From NCBI GenBank assembly GCA_023898725.1, contig CP060236.1, forward strand, positions 124,001 through 188,000: a stretch of 64,000 nucleotides of DNA. The letters run 5' to 3'. Origin of the DNA: Alphaproteobacteria bacterium (GTDB lineage Bacteria; Pseudomonadota; Alphaproteobacteria; JAUHZC01). Of the stretch, positions 48,696 to 58,400 are shown piece by piece; the stretch's first letter is position 1; each line of letters starts with the position of its first letter. The notes below the pieces were generated by a model. It had not been told where the DNA came from. It searched no databases and saw only the letters and a list, made by a program, of their open reading frames with translations. Both the position numbers and the translations under genes were made by a program.

Positions 48696-48980
48696 CAATT
48701 GACGATTTTCGAAGTTTGTAAACCGTACTATGTCTGCAGATATCCAGGTGGTCACTGGAAGATCCTTGTAAGATTTGCTTATCCGCCCAATTTTGATAGG
48801 ATGTAACGTATTCGAAATAACATGTATAAGGCTTATCCACTCAAATATATCATTCGGTACAAGTTCGGACTCATCTATCATTAACTTAACTTGATCTATA
48901 GAAATTGGAACTGGATAGATCAAGTTTGTCGACTCCTCTTCAACAACTCCAATATTAATCAAGCGGCTCTCACTTTTCAT
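48534..48980 (-). CDS. Imm39-like immunity protein, copy 2
   Basis: 148 residues. N-terminal half (to about residue 95) is unique: PVPISIDQVKLMIDESELVP, FEWISLIHVI, KIGRISKSYKDLPVTTWI; the C-terminal ~54 residues (LLQDIFMVAALEALIAVCKK, YGDIPETVEACQRIDRLL) are identical to the other copy at 49777-50226. The PIP.....D.F.WI and DLP patterns resemble Imm39. The start shares one base with the toxin stop (TAATG). A frame-preserving mosaic of variable and constant halves. Confidence 0.75.
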   Translation of the reverse strand: MKSESRLINIGVVEEESTNLIYPVPISIDQVKLMIDESELVPNDIFEWISLIHVISNTLHPIKIGRISKSYKDLPVTTWISADIVRFTNFENRQLLQDIFMVAALEALIAVCKKYTLDDRAFVSERAKYGDIPETVEACQRIDRLLIS

Positions 48981-49717
48981 TAGTGAACGCCTTTGTTACC
49001 AGGCAACGCATCCTTACCCGCAAACCGCCGTATTGTTTGGATCAACTGGGTCTCATGAGTCTTTGCTGCAATCTTAGCAGGGAATTTTTTTCTAATTTCC
49101 GACACCAGGTTTAGGTTGTGTCTTTTCATAAGTGTGCGGATTTGTTCTTGTGCCCTGATAGATTGTCCTAATCCATTAACACCTCGCATACTTTCTCCAA
49201 CTTTAAATACGTGCCCTGTACGGGCGTCTCGAATCAGATATACATGTGTTTCACCTTGGTAAGCAACACTATTTCCATGCGGCCTTATACGAGGGGAAAC
49301 TCTTTCCATGAGTTTGACAACCCGCAATTGGTAACCTTCTCTTAGATTTCGCTCCACGCCTGACTTAAAGAATTTCTGACCCACGGGACTTTGGGCAAGG
49401 GAGAGTAAGGCGGGCTGGCTCAGTTCCACAAGCTGTGGACCCACCCGGGCAAATACCTTCCCACCAACACATACGACCCCTTTAAAAGCCTGCGCTCCCA
49501 ATAGGCTTAATACTGCCGCCTGCGTCAGGGTCGTCGCGGCTCCGGAAACACCCGCCCGTTGATAGGACTCGTACGTCTCATACAACGTACACAGACCACC
49601 CGCCACCAACAGCGTCGTAACAATAAAGTTATTATCAAGCGCATTTGCTGACATCCGCGATGCCACTGCCGGATTTCCTCCCACTCCCGCCCCTAACGTT
49701 GAAAGAACCTGCGCCAC
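48980..49717 (-). CDS. Orphan toxin cassette with GIY-YIG-like nuclease tip, copy 2
   Basis: 245 residues from a GTG inside the shared block. Residues 1-~180 are nearly identical to the exoprotein/copy 1 (hydrophobic pre-toxin part, then GETHVYLIRDARTGHVFKVGES). The tip has the GIY-YIG-like order: VYLIRD, G-x-VFKVGES, an R.QEQI segment, then ETQLIQTIRRF with Glu and a final GN. Between MRGVN and ETQLIQ about 40 residues differ from copy 1. Two codons upstream of the shared block is an in-frame TGA, so no longer protein is possible. Probably a silent or locally started cassette. Confidence 0.75.
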   Translation of the reverse strand: MAQVLSTLGAGVGGNPAVASRMSANALDNNFIVTTLLVAGGLCTLYETYESYQRAGVSGAATTLTQAAVLSLLGAQAFKGVVCVGGKVFARVGPQLVELSQPALLSLAQSPVGQKFFKSGVERNLREGYQLRVVKLMERVSPRIRPHGNSVAYQGETHVYLIRDARTGHVFKVGESMRGVNGLGQSIRAQEQIRTLMKRHNLNLVSEIRKKFPAKIAAKTHETQLIQTIRRFAGKDALPGNKGVH

Positions 49718-49746
49718 ATCCCGATGAAACCGAACCTGGGATTCAT
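49175..49746. repeat. Repeat R4, copy in GIY-YIG cassette 2 (572 bp)
   Basis: Matches 50421-50992 in cassette 1 with few differences (for example Leu/Arg in PAL[L/R]SLAQ). It ends at gattcat just before the in-frame stop. Confidence 0.92.
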
Positions 49747-49938
49747 TTCAGTTAATGCATAATTTGTGAACAAGACCTAGCTGATTAACAACCGGTCAAT
49801 TCTTTGACACGCTTCCACAGTTTCAGGAATATCCCCATACTTTGCCCGCTCAGACACAAATGCCCTATCATCCAACGTGTATTTTTTACACACGGCTATC
49901 AGTGCTTCCAAAGCGGCTACCATAAATATGTCTTGGAG
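49626..49938. repeat. Repeat R5, second copy
   Basis: Partner of 48383-48695; same content and orientation. Confidence 0.92.
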
Positions 49939-50226
49939 GAGGATGGGATTTCTTTTGTCTAAAAAGGATAAAATCGCCGAATTTAATCCAACAGAAATAG
50001 GTAAATCCCCGTGTTTTTTATCAATTTTCCGAAATATTACATTTCCTGAAGATTCCCCAAATAGATAAACGACACTAATCCACAGAAATTTATCATTAGG
50101 TATAACCGCTGACTGACGAATAAGTTTGTCCATTACTTCACCCGGCATCGGAATGGGGAAGCTAATTTTCGTTGGAGTTATGTCTACTGCAGAAAATCCA
50201 ATTACACGGTCAAACGCATTCTTCAT
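49777..50226 (-). CDS. Imm39-like immunity protein, copy 1
   Basis: 149 residues. N-terminal half: KISFPIPMPGEVMDKLIRQ, PNDKFLWISVVYLF, KIDKKHGDLPISVGL; C-terminal half identical to copy 2 (LLQDIFMVAALEALIAVCKK and on). Assigned to the Imm39-like group from the PIP..., DKF.WI and GDLPIS pattern. The start shares one base with the preceding toxin's stop. Cognate to the GIY-YIG-like tip at 50226. Confidence 0.75.
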   Translation of the reverse strand: MKNAFDRVIGFSAVDITPTKISFPIPMPGEVMDKLIRQSAVIPNDKFLWISVVYLFGESSGNVIFRKIDKKHGDLPISVGLNSAILSFLDKRNPILLQDIFMVAALEALIAVCKKYTLDDRAFVSERAKYGDIPETVEACQRIDRLLIS

Positions 50227-51884
50227 TAATGAACTCCCTTGTTACCAGGCAATGCATCCTTACCCGCAAACCGCCGTATTGTTTGGATCAACTGGGTTTC
50301 GTAAGCCTTTGCTTCAGCTTTTGATGAAAACATCTTTCTAACATGAGAAAATGTCTCACGGTTGTGGTTCCTTAACAATCGCCTCACCTGTTCCTCAGCA
50401 CGATGCGACAATCCCAGTTCATTAACACCTCGCATACTTTCTCCAACTTTAAATACGTGCCCTGTACGGGCGTCTCGAATCAGATATACATGTGTTTCAC
50501 CTTGGTAAGCAACACTATTTCCATGCGGCCTTATACGAGGGGAAACTCTTTCCATGAGTTTGACAACCCGCAATTGGTAACCTTCTCTTAGATTTCGCTC
50601 AACGCCTGACTTAAAGAATTTCTGACCCACGGGACTTTGGGCAAGGGAGCGTAAGGCGGGCTGGCTCAGTTCCACAAGCTGTGGACCCACCCGGGCAAAT
50701 ACCTTCCCACCAACACATACGACCCCTTTAAAAGCCTGCGCTCCCAATAGGCTTAATACTGCCGCCTGCGTCAGGGTCGTCGCGGCTCCGGAAACACCCG
50801 CCCGTTGATAGGACTCGTACGTCTCATACAACGTACACAGACCACCCGCCACCAACAGCGTCGTAACAATAAAGTTATTATCAAGCGCATTTGCTGACAT
50901 CTGCGATGCCACTGCCGGATTTCCTCCCACTCCCGCCCCTAACGTTGAAAGAACCTGCGCCACATCCCGATGAAACCGAACCTGGGATTCATAACGCCTC
51001 AGGGCTTCACGACTCACGTGTTCCGAACTTAACCAGGGCTTATCACGGCGAATTTCTTCCCGAATACGACCCACCTCAACCACTGGATCAGGAGCTGTAG
51101 CCTCAATGACCATTTCCCCAATAATCGCACCAATCCCTCCGGACAAAGCACCCCGCAGAGGATCATCCCTACCCAGAATCGCCCCACCTGACGCACCTAA
51201 GGCCCCATGAAGAAGTTTATGACTGACATAACCAAGACCACTCTGACCACTTCCAGGGATATACGCACCCCCGATGGCCTGGGCAGCTGTGCCACCAAAC
51301 ACATCCACAACACCACCGGTCACACCCGAACGAAACGCCTCAACCGGATCACGACGACCAATGCCTATCTCCAAACCCGTCGTAACAGGAACCTTAACAG
51401 CCGATGCGCGCACACGCGAACCAAACGTAACAGAAGGACCCGTAACACCCAAACCATCCAACACACCAGCCGATAAAGCACCAACACCCATACCCCGCAA
51501 GCCATCACGACCAAACGTCGAACCAATACCCTGACCGAGACTGCCGCTGCCAATACTGTTCGCTGTAATGGTTGAGGCCGCCGCCGTAATACCACCGGCT
51601 ATACCCGATGAAACCGAACCTGACGTCCCCAGAATACCTGCCAACCCTTCAGACACACCTAGCCCCTGCGTCAACAGACCAACAGCAAGACCCGCCGCTG
51701 TGCTAACCGCATAGCCCGCACGACGACGCGTATGACGGCGATCATAATGACTGTCATAAACAGGCATCATCACAGGCGCAGATTCCACCGGGTACATCAC
51801 ACCTGTGCCATCACCCATCCGGGTAGTGATAAGATCAACGCCTCCACGTAACCGGGACAACCGCGCCCTGACTGCGGGCCACAC
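50226..51884 (-). CDS. Orphan toxin cassette with full pre-toxin region and GIY-YIG-like tip, copy 1
   Basis: 552 residues starting at a GTG just after the SUKH stop. Residues ~8-430 (50598-51865) repeat 1268 bp of the large exoprotein (52892-54159) with only scattered single-base differences: the DUF637-like glycine/alanine-rich block, EIGIGRRDPVEAFRSG, ALSGGIGAIIGEMVIEA and the linker SQPALRSLAQSPVGQKFF. The tip (last ~110) is GIY-YIG-like (VYLIRD, VFKVGES, HRAEEQ, ETQLIQTIRRF, GN). The first residues (MWPAV) come from the joint. It is the first orphan after the expressed exoprotein and long enough to recombine into it and swap the HNH tip for this one. Confidence 0.82.
   Translation of the reverse strand: MWPAVRARLSRLRGGVDLITTRMGDGTGVMYPVESAPVMMPVYDSHYDRRHTRRRAGYAVSTAAGLAVGLLTQGLGVSEGLAGILGTSGSVSSGIAGGITAAASTITANSIGSGSLGQGIGSTFGRDGLRGMGVGALSAGVLDGLGVTGPSVTFGSRVRASAVKVPVTTGLEIGIGRRDPVEAFRSGVTGGVVDVFGGTAAQAIGGAYIPGSGQSGLGYVSHKLLHGALGASGGAILGRDDPLRGALSGGIGAIIGEMVIEATAPDPVVEVGRIREEIRRDKPWLSSEHVSREALRRYESQVRFHRDVAQVLSTLGAGVGGNPAVASQMSANALDNNFIVTTLLVAGGLCTLYETYESYQRAGVSGAATTLTQAAVLSLLGAQAFKGVVCVGGKVFARVGPQLVELSQPALRSLAQSPVGQKFFKSGVERNLREGYQLRVVKLMERVSPRIRPHGNSVAYQGETHVYLIRDARTGHVFKVGESMRGVNELGLSHRAEEQVRRLLRNHNRETFSHVRKMFSSKAEAKAYETQLIQTIRRFAGKDALPGNKGVH
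50598..51865. repeat. Repeat R1, full copy in first orphan cassette (1268 bp)
   Basis: Matches 52892-54159 of the exoprotein gene at the same length, with only scattered single-base differences (for example gcaagcc/gcaaacc near 51498). Encodes the pre-toxin block. Confidence 0.93.
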
Positions 51885-51898
51885 AAACCGCGATTCGA

Positions 51899-52453
51899 TC
51901 AGTCGTGATCAGGGAGTCCGTAGTGGTCTTCTATAAGATCATCATAATAACCAGGGTCTTCATGATAAAGTCGCCAGATAAAGCGTTCAAAGGAGTCCTC
52001 AATCTTCATACCGCTAGAGGTCCAAATGGCGTTCGCATTTTCTGACAAAGGTCTCATAACCAGAAACCGATACGAATCAGCTATCTCAAAGAAGGGTAAA
52101 TCCCCAGGCATCAATAAATCAAGCGCGTCATGATTGATCCAGTGATCTTCATACTCTATCGGTTCCTCAAAAGGAGTCTTCCTGTGATCAATAATAGCCT
52201 TAGCAAAACGCGCCACCACCCGAGGTGGAAGAATCTCATTCGCACTGTAAAATTCATAACCTTTTGGTGGAAGGATCGGGGAGCGCAACATACCAAAGCC
52301 AATTTCTGTGTAAAACTCTCTTAATTGCGGCGGAAACGTGATTCCCATTTCTCTTTCTGCACCCTCAATTTCTTCAAAAGAAATTGACATAAACCAGTTG
52401 TCATTATCACCACTGCCCCCTGGTTTAAATTGCCGTAAATATTGATACGCCAT
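51899..52453 (-). CDS. SUKH (SMI1/KNR4) immunity protein of the large exoprotein
   Basis: 184 residues. FEEIEGAEREMGITFPPQLREFY (in part 'REMGITFPPQLREFYTEIG') is the textbook SMI1/KNR4 opening; FEIADSYRFLVM and a C-terminal helix DSFERFIWRLYHEDP follow. SUKH proteins protect against many HNH-type toxin tips. It starts 3 bp after the exoprotein's stop, hence its cognate immunity protein. Probably cotranscribed. Confidence 0.9.
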   Translation of the reverse strand: MAYQYLRQFKPGGSGDNDNWFMSISFEEIEGAEREMGITFPPQLREFYTEIGFGMLRSPILPPKGYEFYSANEILPPRVVARFAKAIIDHRKTPFEEPIEYEDHWINHDALDLLMPGDLPFFEIADSYRFLVMRPLSENANAIWTSSGMKIEDSFERFIWRLYHEDPGYYDDLIEDHYGLPDHD

Positions 52454-52456
52454 TTG

Positions 52457-55400
52457 TTATTCTACCTTGTCTAGCAATCTTCTCAGAGGGGCTCTCGCTC
52501 CATGGACGCCCCCTTGATGGTGTCGTCCAAACTCAAGAGGTTTCATGTTCCACCACTGGTGGGGACCGCCCACTTGTTGGGGAATGATGTGGTGAGCATC
52601 AACTTTCACGTTTTTCATCTCTCCTTTGATCAAACGCATTTGCCGTGGCCACACTTGCCCTGTATTGCTTTCCCATTCTGAAATCAAGCGATTTCTCGTT
52701 GATCGCGTAAACTGATTGGTGTGCATTTGTTTGGCAACAGGATCTAACTTCTTAAACGTACCTGTTCGCAGGGCATTTGCCAATGCTGTTTTTTGGGGTT
52801 GCATAAATCGAAACCCTGATCGTACCTCCATATCACGAATATAATGCGCCACCGTCGTTGCCCAACGCATATCTCCCGTGCTTCCTACAACCTCAACGCC
52901 TGACTTAAAGAATTTCTGACCCACGGGACTTTGGGCAAGGGAGCGTAAGGCGGGCTGGCTCAGTTCCACAAGCTGTGGACCCACCCGGGCAAATACCTTC
53001 CCACCAACACATACGACCCCTTTAAAAGCCTGCGCTCCCAATAGGCTTAATACTGCCGCCTGCGTCAGGGTCGTCGCGGCTCCGGAAACACCCGCCCGTT
53101 GATAGGACTCGTACGTCTCATACAACGTACACAGACCACCCGCCACCAACAGCGTCGTAACAATAAAGTTATTATCAAGCGCATTTGCTGACATCTGCGA
53201 TGCCACTGCCGGATTTCCTCCCACTCCCGCCCCTAACGTTGAAAGAACCTGCGCCACATCCCGATGAAACCGAACCTGGGATTCATAACGCCTCAGGGCT
53301 TCACGACTCACGTGTTCCGAACTTAACCAGGGCTTATCACGGCGAATTTCTTCCCGAATACGACCCACCTCAACCACTGGATCAGGAGCTGTAGCCTCAA
53401 TGACCATTTCCCCAATAATCGCACCAATCCCTCCGGACAAAGCACCCCGCAGAGGATCATCCCTACCCAGAATCGCCCCACCTGACGCACCTAAGGCCCC
53501 ATGAAGAAGTTTATGACTGACATAACCAAGACCACTCTGACCACTTCCAGGGATATACGCACCCCCGATGGCCTGGGCAGCTGTGCCACCAAACACATCC
53601 ACAACACCACCGGTCACACCCGAACGAAACGCCTCAACCGGATCACGACGACCAATGCCTATCTCCAAACCCGTCGTAACAGGAACCTTAACAGCCGATG
53701 CGCGCACACGCGAACCAAACGTAACAGAAGGACCCGTAACACCCAAACCATCCAACACACCAGCCGATAAAGCACCAACACCCATACCCCGCAAACCATC
53801 ACGACCAAACGTCGAACCAATACCCTGACCGAGACTGCCGCTGCCAATACTGTTCGCCGTAATGGTTGAGGCCGCCGCCGTAATACCACCGGCTATACCC
53901 GATGAAACCGAACCTGACGTCCCCAGAATACCTGCCAATCCTTCAGACACACCCAGACCCTGCGTCAACAGACCAACAGCAAGACCCGCCGCTGTGCTAA
54001 CCGCATAGCCCGCACGACGACGCGTATGACGGCGATCATAATGACTGTCATAAACAGGCATCATCACAGGCGCAGATTCCACCGGGTACATCACACCTGT
54101 GCCATCACCCATCCGGGTAGTGATAAGATCAACGCCTCCACGTAACCGGGACAACCGCGAACGAACCGTAGAAGACATAAATCCAGAAGCGCCACCACCA
54201 AGACCAAGCGCCCTCAGCGTATGATCCAGTGTATCAATACCTCGATCCACCGTGGCAAGAACCCCTCGCGAACCCACAGACACCAGCGCATCGGCACTGA
54301 CCCCCACGCCCCGGGGGGCATTCGGCGAATGAATATCATCAATGGTTACCGCGCCCAGCGCAACCACACGACCACCAACCGGACGATGCCTATGAAAACC
54401 AGCATTGTGCGTGCGAACCCGCGTCTGGAGAGCCCCTCTCTTGACCTGCGTCTCCTGATGTTCATGCCTATGCGATGAACCTGATACCACAGCGGTGTCA
54501 CACAAAAGACCCAAGGTACCACCTGCTAAGCTAACACCCGCTAAAACAGACCCCGAACCAGCAACAACCAAACCAGGCGTGCCATCCAACAACTGTATGC
54601 CCTGTGTTTTGACACTCTTGGTGTATGATTGATGCTTCTTGCCATATGACATCACCTGATCCGTATCTTCCGTCGCAGATGAATACACCCCGCCCGCGCC
54701 AGCAAGTAACACAGGACCCCGTGACGCATATCCCACAGGACCATGGGTCATCACACGCCCTTCGTCACCAAGAGCCGCTACAACAGGCCCAGACGCACCC
54801 GTCGTCTCATGGAGAGAGCCTACGTGGCTTACGTGCACACGCTCATAGCGCGTCCTCCCATGGCCAGACGCGTGTGTGAACACAACACGTTGGGATTCAT
54901 CAATAAGCTCCGCGCCAGAAGCCAAAAGCGTGCGTGGAGCCCGTGTGTGAATTGCACGCAAAGACGCCCGTGATTCCTTTCTTTGAGGGATCAATGCAAG
55001 GTGGTTTCCTTTGCCTTCTGGAACCAAAATCTCTGCTGCGCGCTGACCAGAACCAAGATCCGTCGCCTGGGGCGCCGTCGCAATCACAGGAATCAACGCC
55101 TGGACCGTTTCATCATAGACCCACCAACCACTCGCTTGGTCGAAAAATTCCGGTACACCCTGACGCAATAAAGCGCTTAACGCGGCGCCCGTCGCTAAAA
55201 CATCACTACCAGATACGCTGGCCAGGGTATCTGGTGTACCCGCACCCTCATCTACAGACCCATCGCCTAAGAGCTGGGGATCACCATTGAGTTCAGGAAG
55301 CCGGCGCGTAATGACATCCACCAACCCATGGGCATTACTACCAAGGAGGTTCGCTTGACTATCTGTATGATTAAAGACAAGGTGCATTCCAGGAAACCCC

Positions 55401-58400
55401 GCTTGGTTGATAGCTGTTCCCGTGAGAAGACCCAAGAAGTGGGGGTCCATTAGCAAGGGAACACCGGTGGGTTGTGTGTGAGAGAATTTTCCTTTGTAAT
55501 AAAAAGGCCAGTTTACTTGAGGAGTGGCCATCTTAAGGGGGTAGCGCAACCGATGCACAAGAGAACCATCGCCTGGAGCAGGAGTAAGCACAAGAGGGCT
55601 TGAGGGGTTAAATAGTGTGTCCAAGCGCACAAATGGTTGGCGTGTTTTCATATACCCTACGCCACCTATTGCCATTAGCTCATCATGAATAATGCGCACC
55701 TGTGGGCCAACGCAAACACCACCCAATCCCACATTATCCGCCTGAAAAATAAGACCCGATGATGATGAGAACTCTGTTTGCGCCGTGCCTAAATGACGCT
55801 TATGCGTATAGCGATATCTTTCACTGCCTGCGCGCCACCCACCCATATACCAACATACTTCATCTTTGCTTAAGTAATAGGGGCGAGGGTTGCCGCCATT
55901 GTGTGCATTCAAAAGAATGTGTGCGTGGGCAGAAGTTGCCCTAATGTCTGCGATGAAGTCTGTTCCCAAAAGGGCAATCCCCAAATTCACCGCCCGTGCA
56001 AACGTCATTCCCATACGCCCATGAATCTCAAAGACGGACTTGGGGGTAGTGGGACACTCTTTGTAGATATTGTCGTACCCATAAGGAGGGCCACCAATAT
56101 TCTGTTCCCAAGAAACAGCAAAACCTCCGTTATTTTCAGCATTTACTGTTAAAGAATCAACAGCCCCCAATAAATTTCCCCGCTGATGATGTTGCGATGA
56201 TATGACCCGCCATTCTCGAGACCAAACACCCTGTGACTCCAACCATGTGTGCAGATACTTTTCCTGCACATCTCCCGCTTCTGAGACTGTGCAAAATAAG
56301 TCATTCCCATAAAGCGTTGTTTGTTTGGTGGGATCCCGAGATGCATTACTCCCCAGCCGTTGATCGTTGAGGGTATGAAAGCCACCCCCTTCAACAGCCG
56401 CGATAAGACCGCTTTGAAAATCTAGCGCCCCTACGAGAAGGCTCAGCGCGCCACACCCTGATTCCATCTGTGGGTAGGTAGTCGCCACGTTGTCACCAAT
56501 ACGCACAAGGCGATTACCGAGATAAAGCGCCAGTCCCTTTCCTGCACGAATATCAGCCCTAATATGAAAGTCAGGCCCTGCAGGCATTGCCATACCTTCC
56601 GGATCAAGGGCTGATGCTCGTAGTCCCTCATAAACATCATCGCGTGCAGGTGCCGAACCGGCAGAATCAGTTATCGCACCAGAGCCCGATGAAAGGCCAG
56701 GAATGTTCATAGACGCTTCACGTGCCTTAGCAAGACCATACGCAGCATCCAATCGTGATGAAATATCCTGCGTATTAGCGCCAGATCGATGAAGGATCAC
56801 GTGCGCCGATGACACAAGAGGAGTCGTAAGATCCGTTGCTTCCCCCACATCCACATAAAGTCTATCAGTCACAACCACACCGGGAAAACTCGGCTTTTCT
56901 CCCACAATTTCCCCACGATCAATCGTATCATCCGTTGATGAGAGCCATGGATCGGTCGCCGCCTCAGAGGCATGTACCAAGGCCTCTAATGATGTCCGCA
57001 GTGTCTTTACATACACATGCCCATGGCGGGTCCAACTCCCCGGAATCTTTTCAGGAAGTGTCGGGATATGAATGTGGCTCTCGCCTCCCAAAGATTCAAT
57101 GATCTGTTCAGGAAAATTTCCGGTGGGGTTTTCTTCAGCCGCAAAAGAACACACCGCGTTTATGTGTGAGAATGATAGATCTGCATAATTCTTCAGACGG
57201 GTGAGGGACATTGACGTGACTAAAGCGGGTGCGTCGTTACCCACCGGTACGTCAGAACGATGCCGGACACTATGGAGTGTATGTGCACGGATAACACCGT
57301 GATTATCAACGACTCCCCTCCCTTGCAGAGGAAGCGTTAGATCATGAGCGCTTATTGTTCCTGTGCTTTCATTCACGTACTGAGGGGTGTGTTCACTCCT
57401 CTCCTCTGACGAAGAAGAAGAACCACTGGTTGTGCCACCAAGAGTAATGGATGATCCCTTGATTACTCCCCTATTGTTCCACGATCCTTGAACAGTAATC
57501 TCAGATGCCCTTTCCTGCGTACCTTGTGAACAAGCTGCCTCAACAAGGCCTCCGCTCTCATTAGACATGTGCGCACAATGCGTCGCTATCATTGTTGCTG
57601 TGAGTGATCCTGCGTTGCGTATCTTTAGCAAGGAAGGAGAGGTACGCAATCCTATTTCCAGGAAATCGGCCTCTACACGGGCTCCAGGGTCCAGTGCTAT
57701 CTCTGACTGCTGATGCAGCTTAAGGACACCATCCAAAAGTGGGGCTATCGCCCCACCAGTCAGAACCTGCAAGCTATCCCCACGAATCAGAGATCCAGCC
57801 AGCACACCCGAAACCGTACACTGAAAAATGGTTGCTTCGTGGATACGTGCTGTGCCAGCTAGTGTAACCTCACGTCCCGTTAGTACACGCACGCCCTGCT
57901 CTTCGGGGACTTTTGTTGCATCATCAAAACCACACAATGTGCTACCCTCATCCAGACGTAGGGATGATGCTGTAAGGCGATCAACACACACACGTCCCCC
58001 ACCAGACAATGTATCCGCATGAAGAAAATGGGCATGGACATCTCCCGAAGCCGTAAGGGTTCCCACGTTCACCTCACGGGCAACCACACGTCCACCCACC
58101 GGAACAATCACTGGTAAAAAAGGCGAAGACAGCGTTGTGCCACAAAAATTATACACCTCAATCCCATCTCGGCTTAGGCCAAGCTCCAGCGTATGACCAT
58201 CGCCAAAGCTTACGGTCTTCTTCTGCCCGATCCTGACAACAAAAGGCTCCGTCCGTCCCCGAACCATAAGCTCCCACACCGATCCTTCGCAGGCTTGATC
58301 TCCCATAACTCCCTTTGCATCAGATGCCTCATCATCAGATTCAGACAAAAGGCTTGTGGACGAAAGAAAAGACAGCGGCGTTCCTAACACACGCGTCTCA

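Noticed and set aside
48383..49938. Possible CRISPR-like spaced repeats in the toxin array
   Set aside because: Repeats are hundreds of bases long, coding, and few; there are no short regular repeats with uniform spacers.
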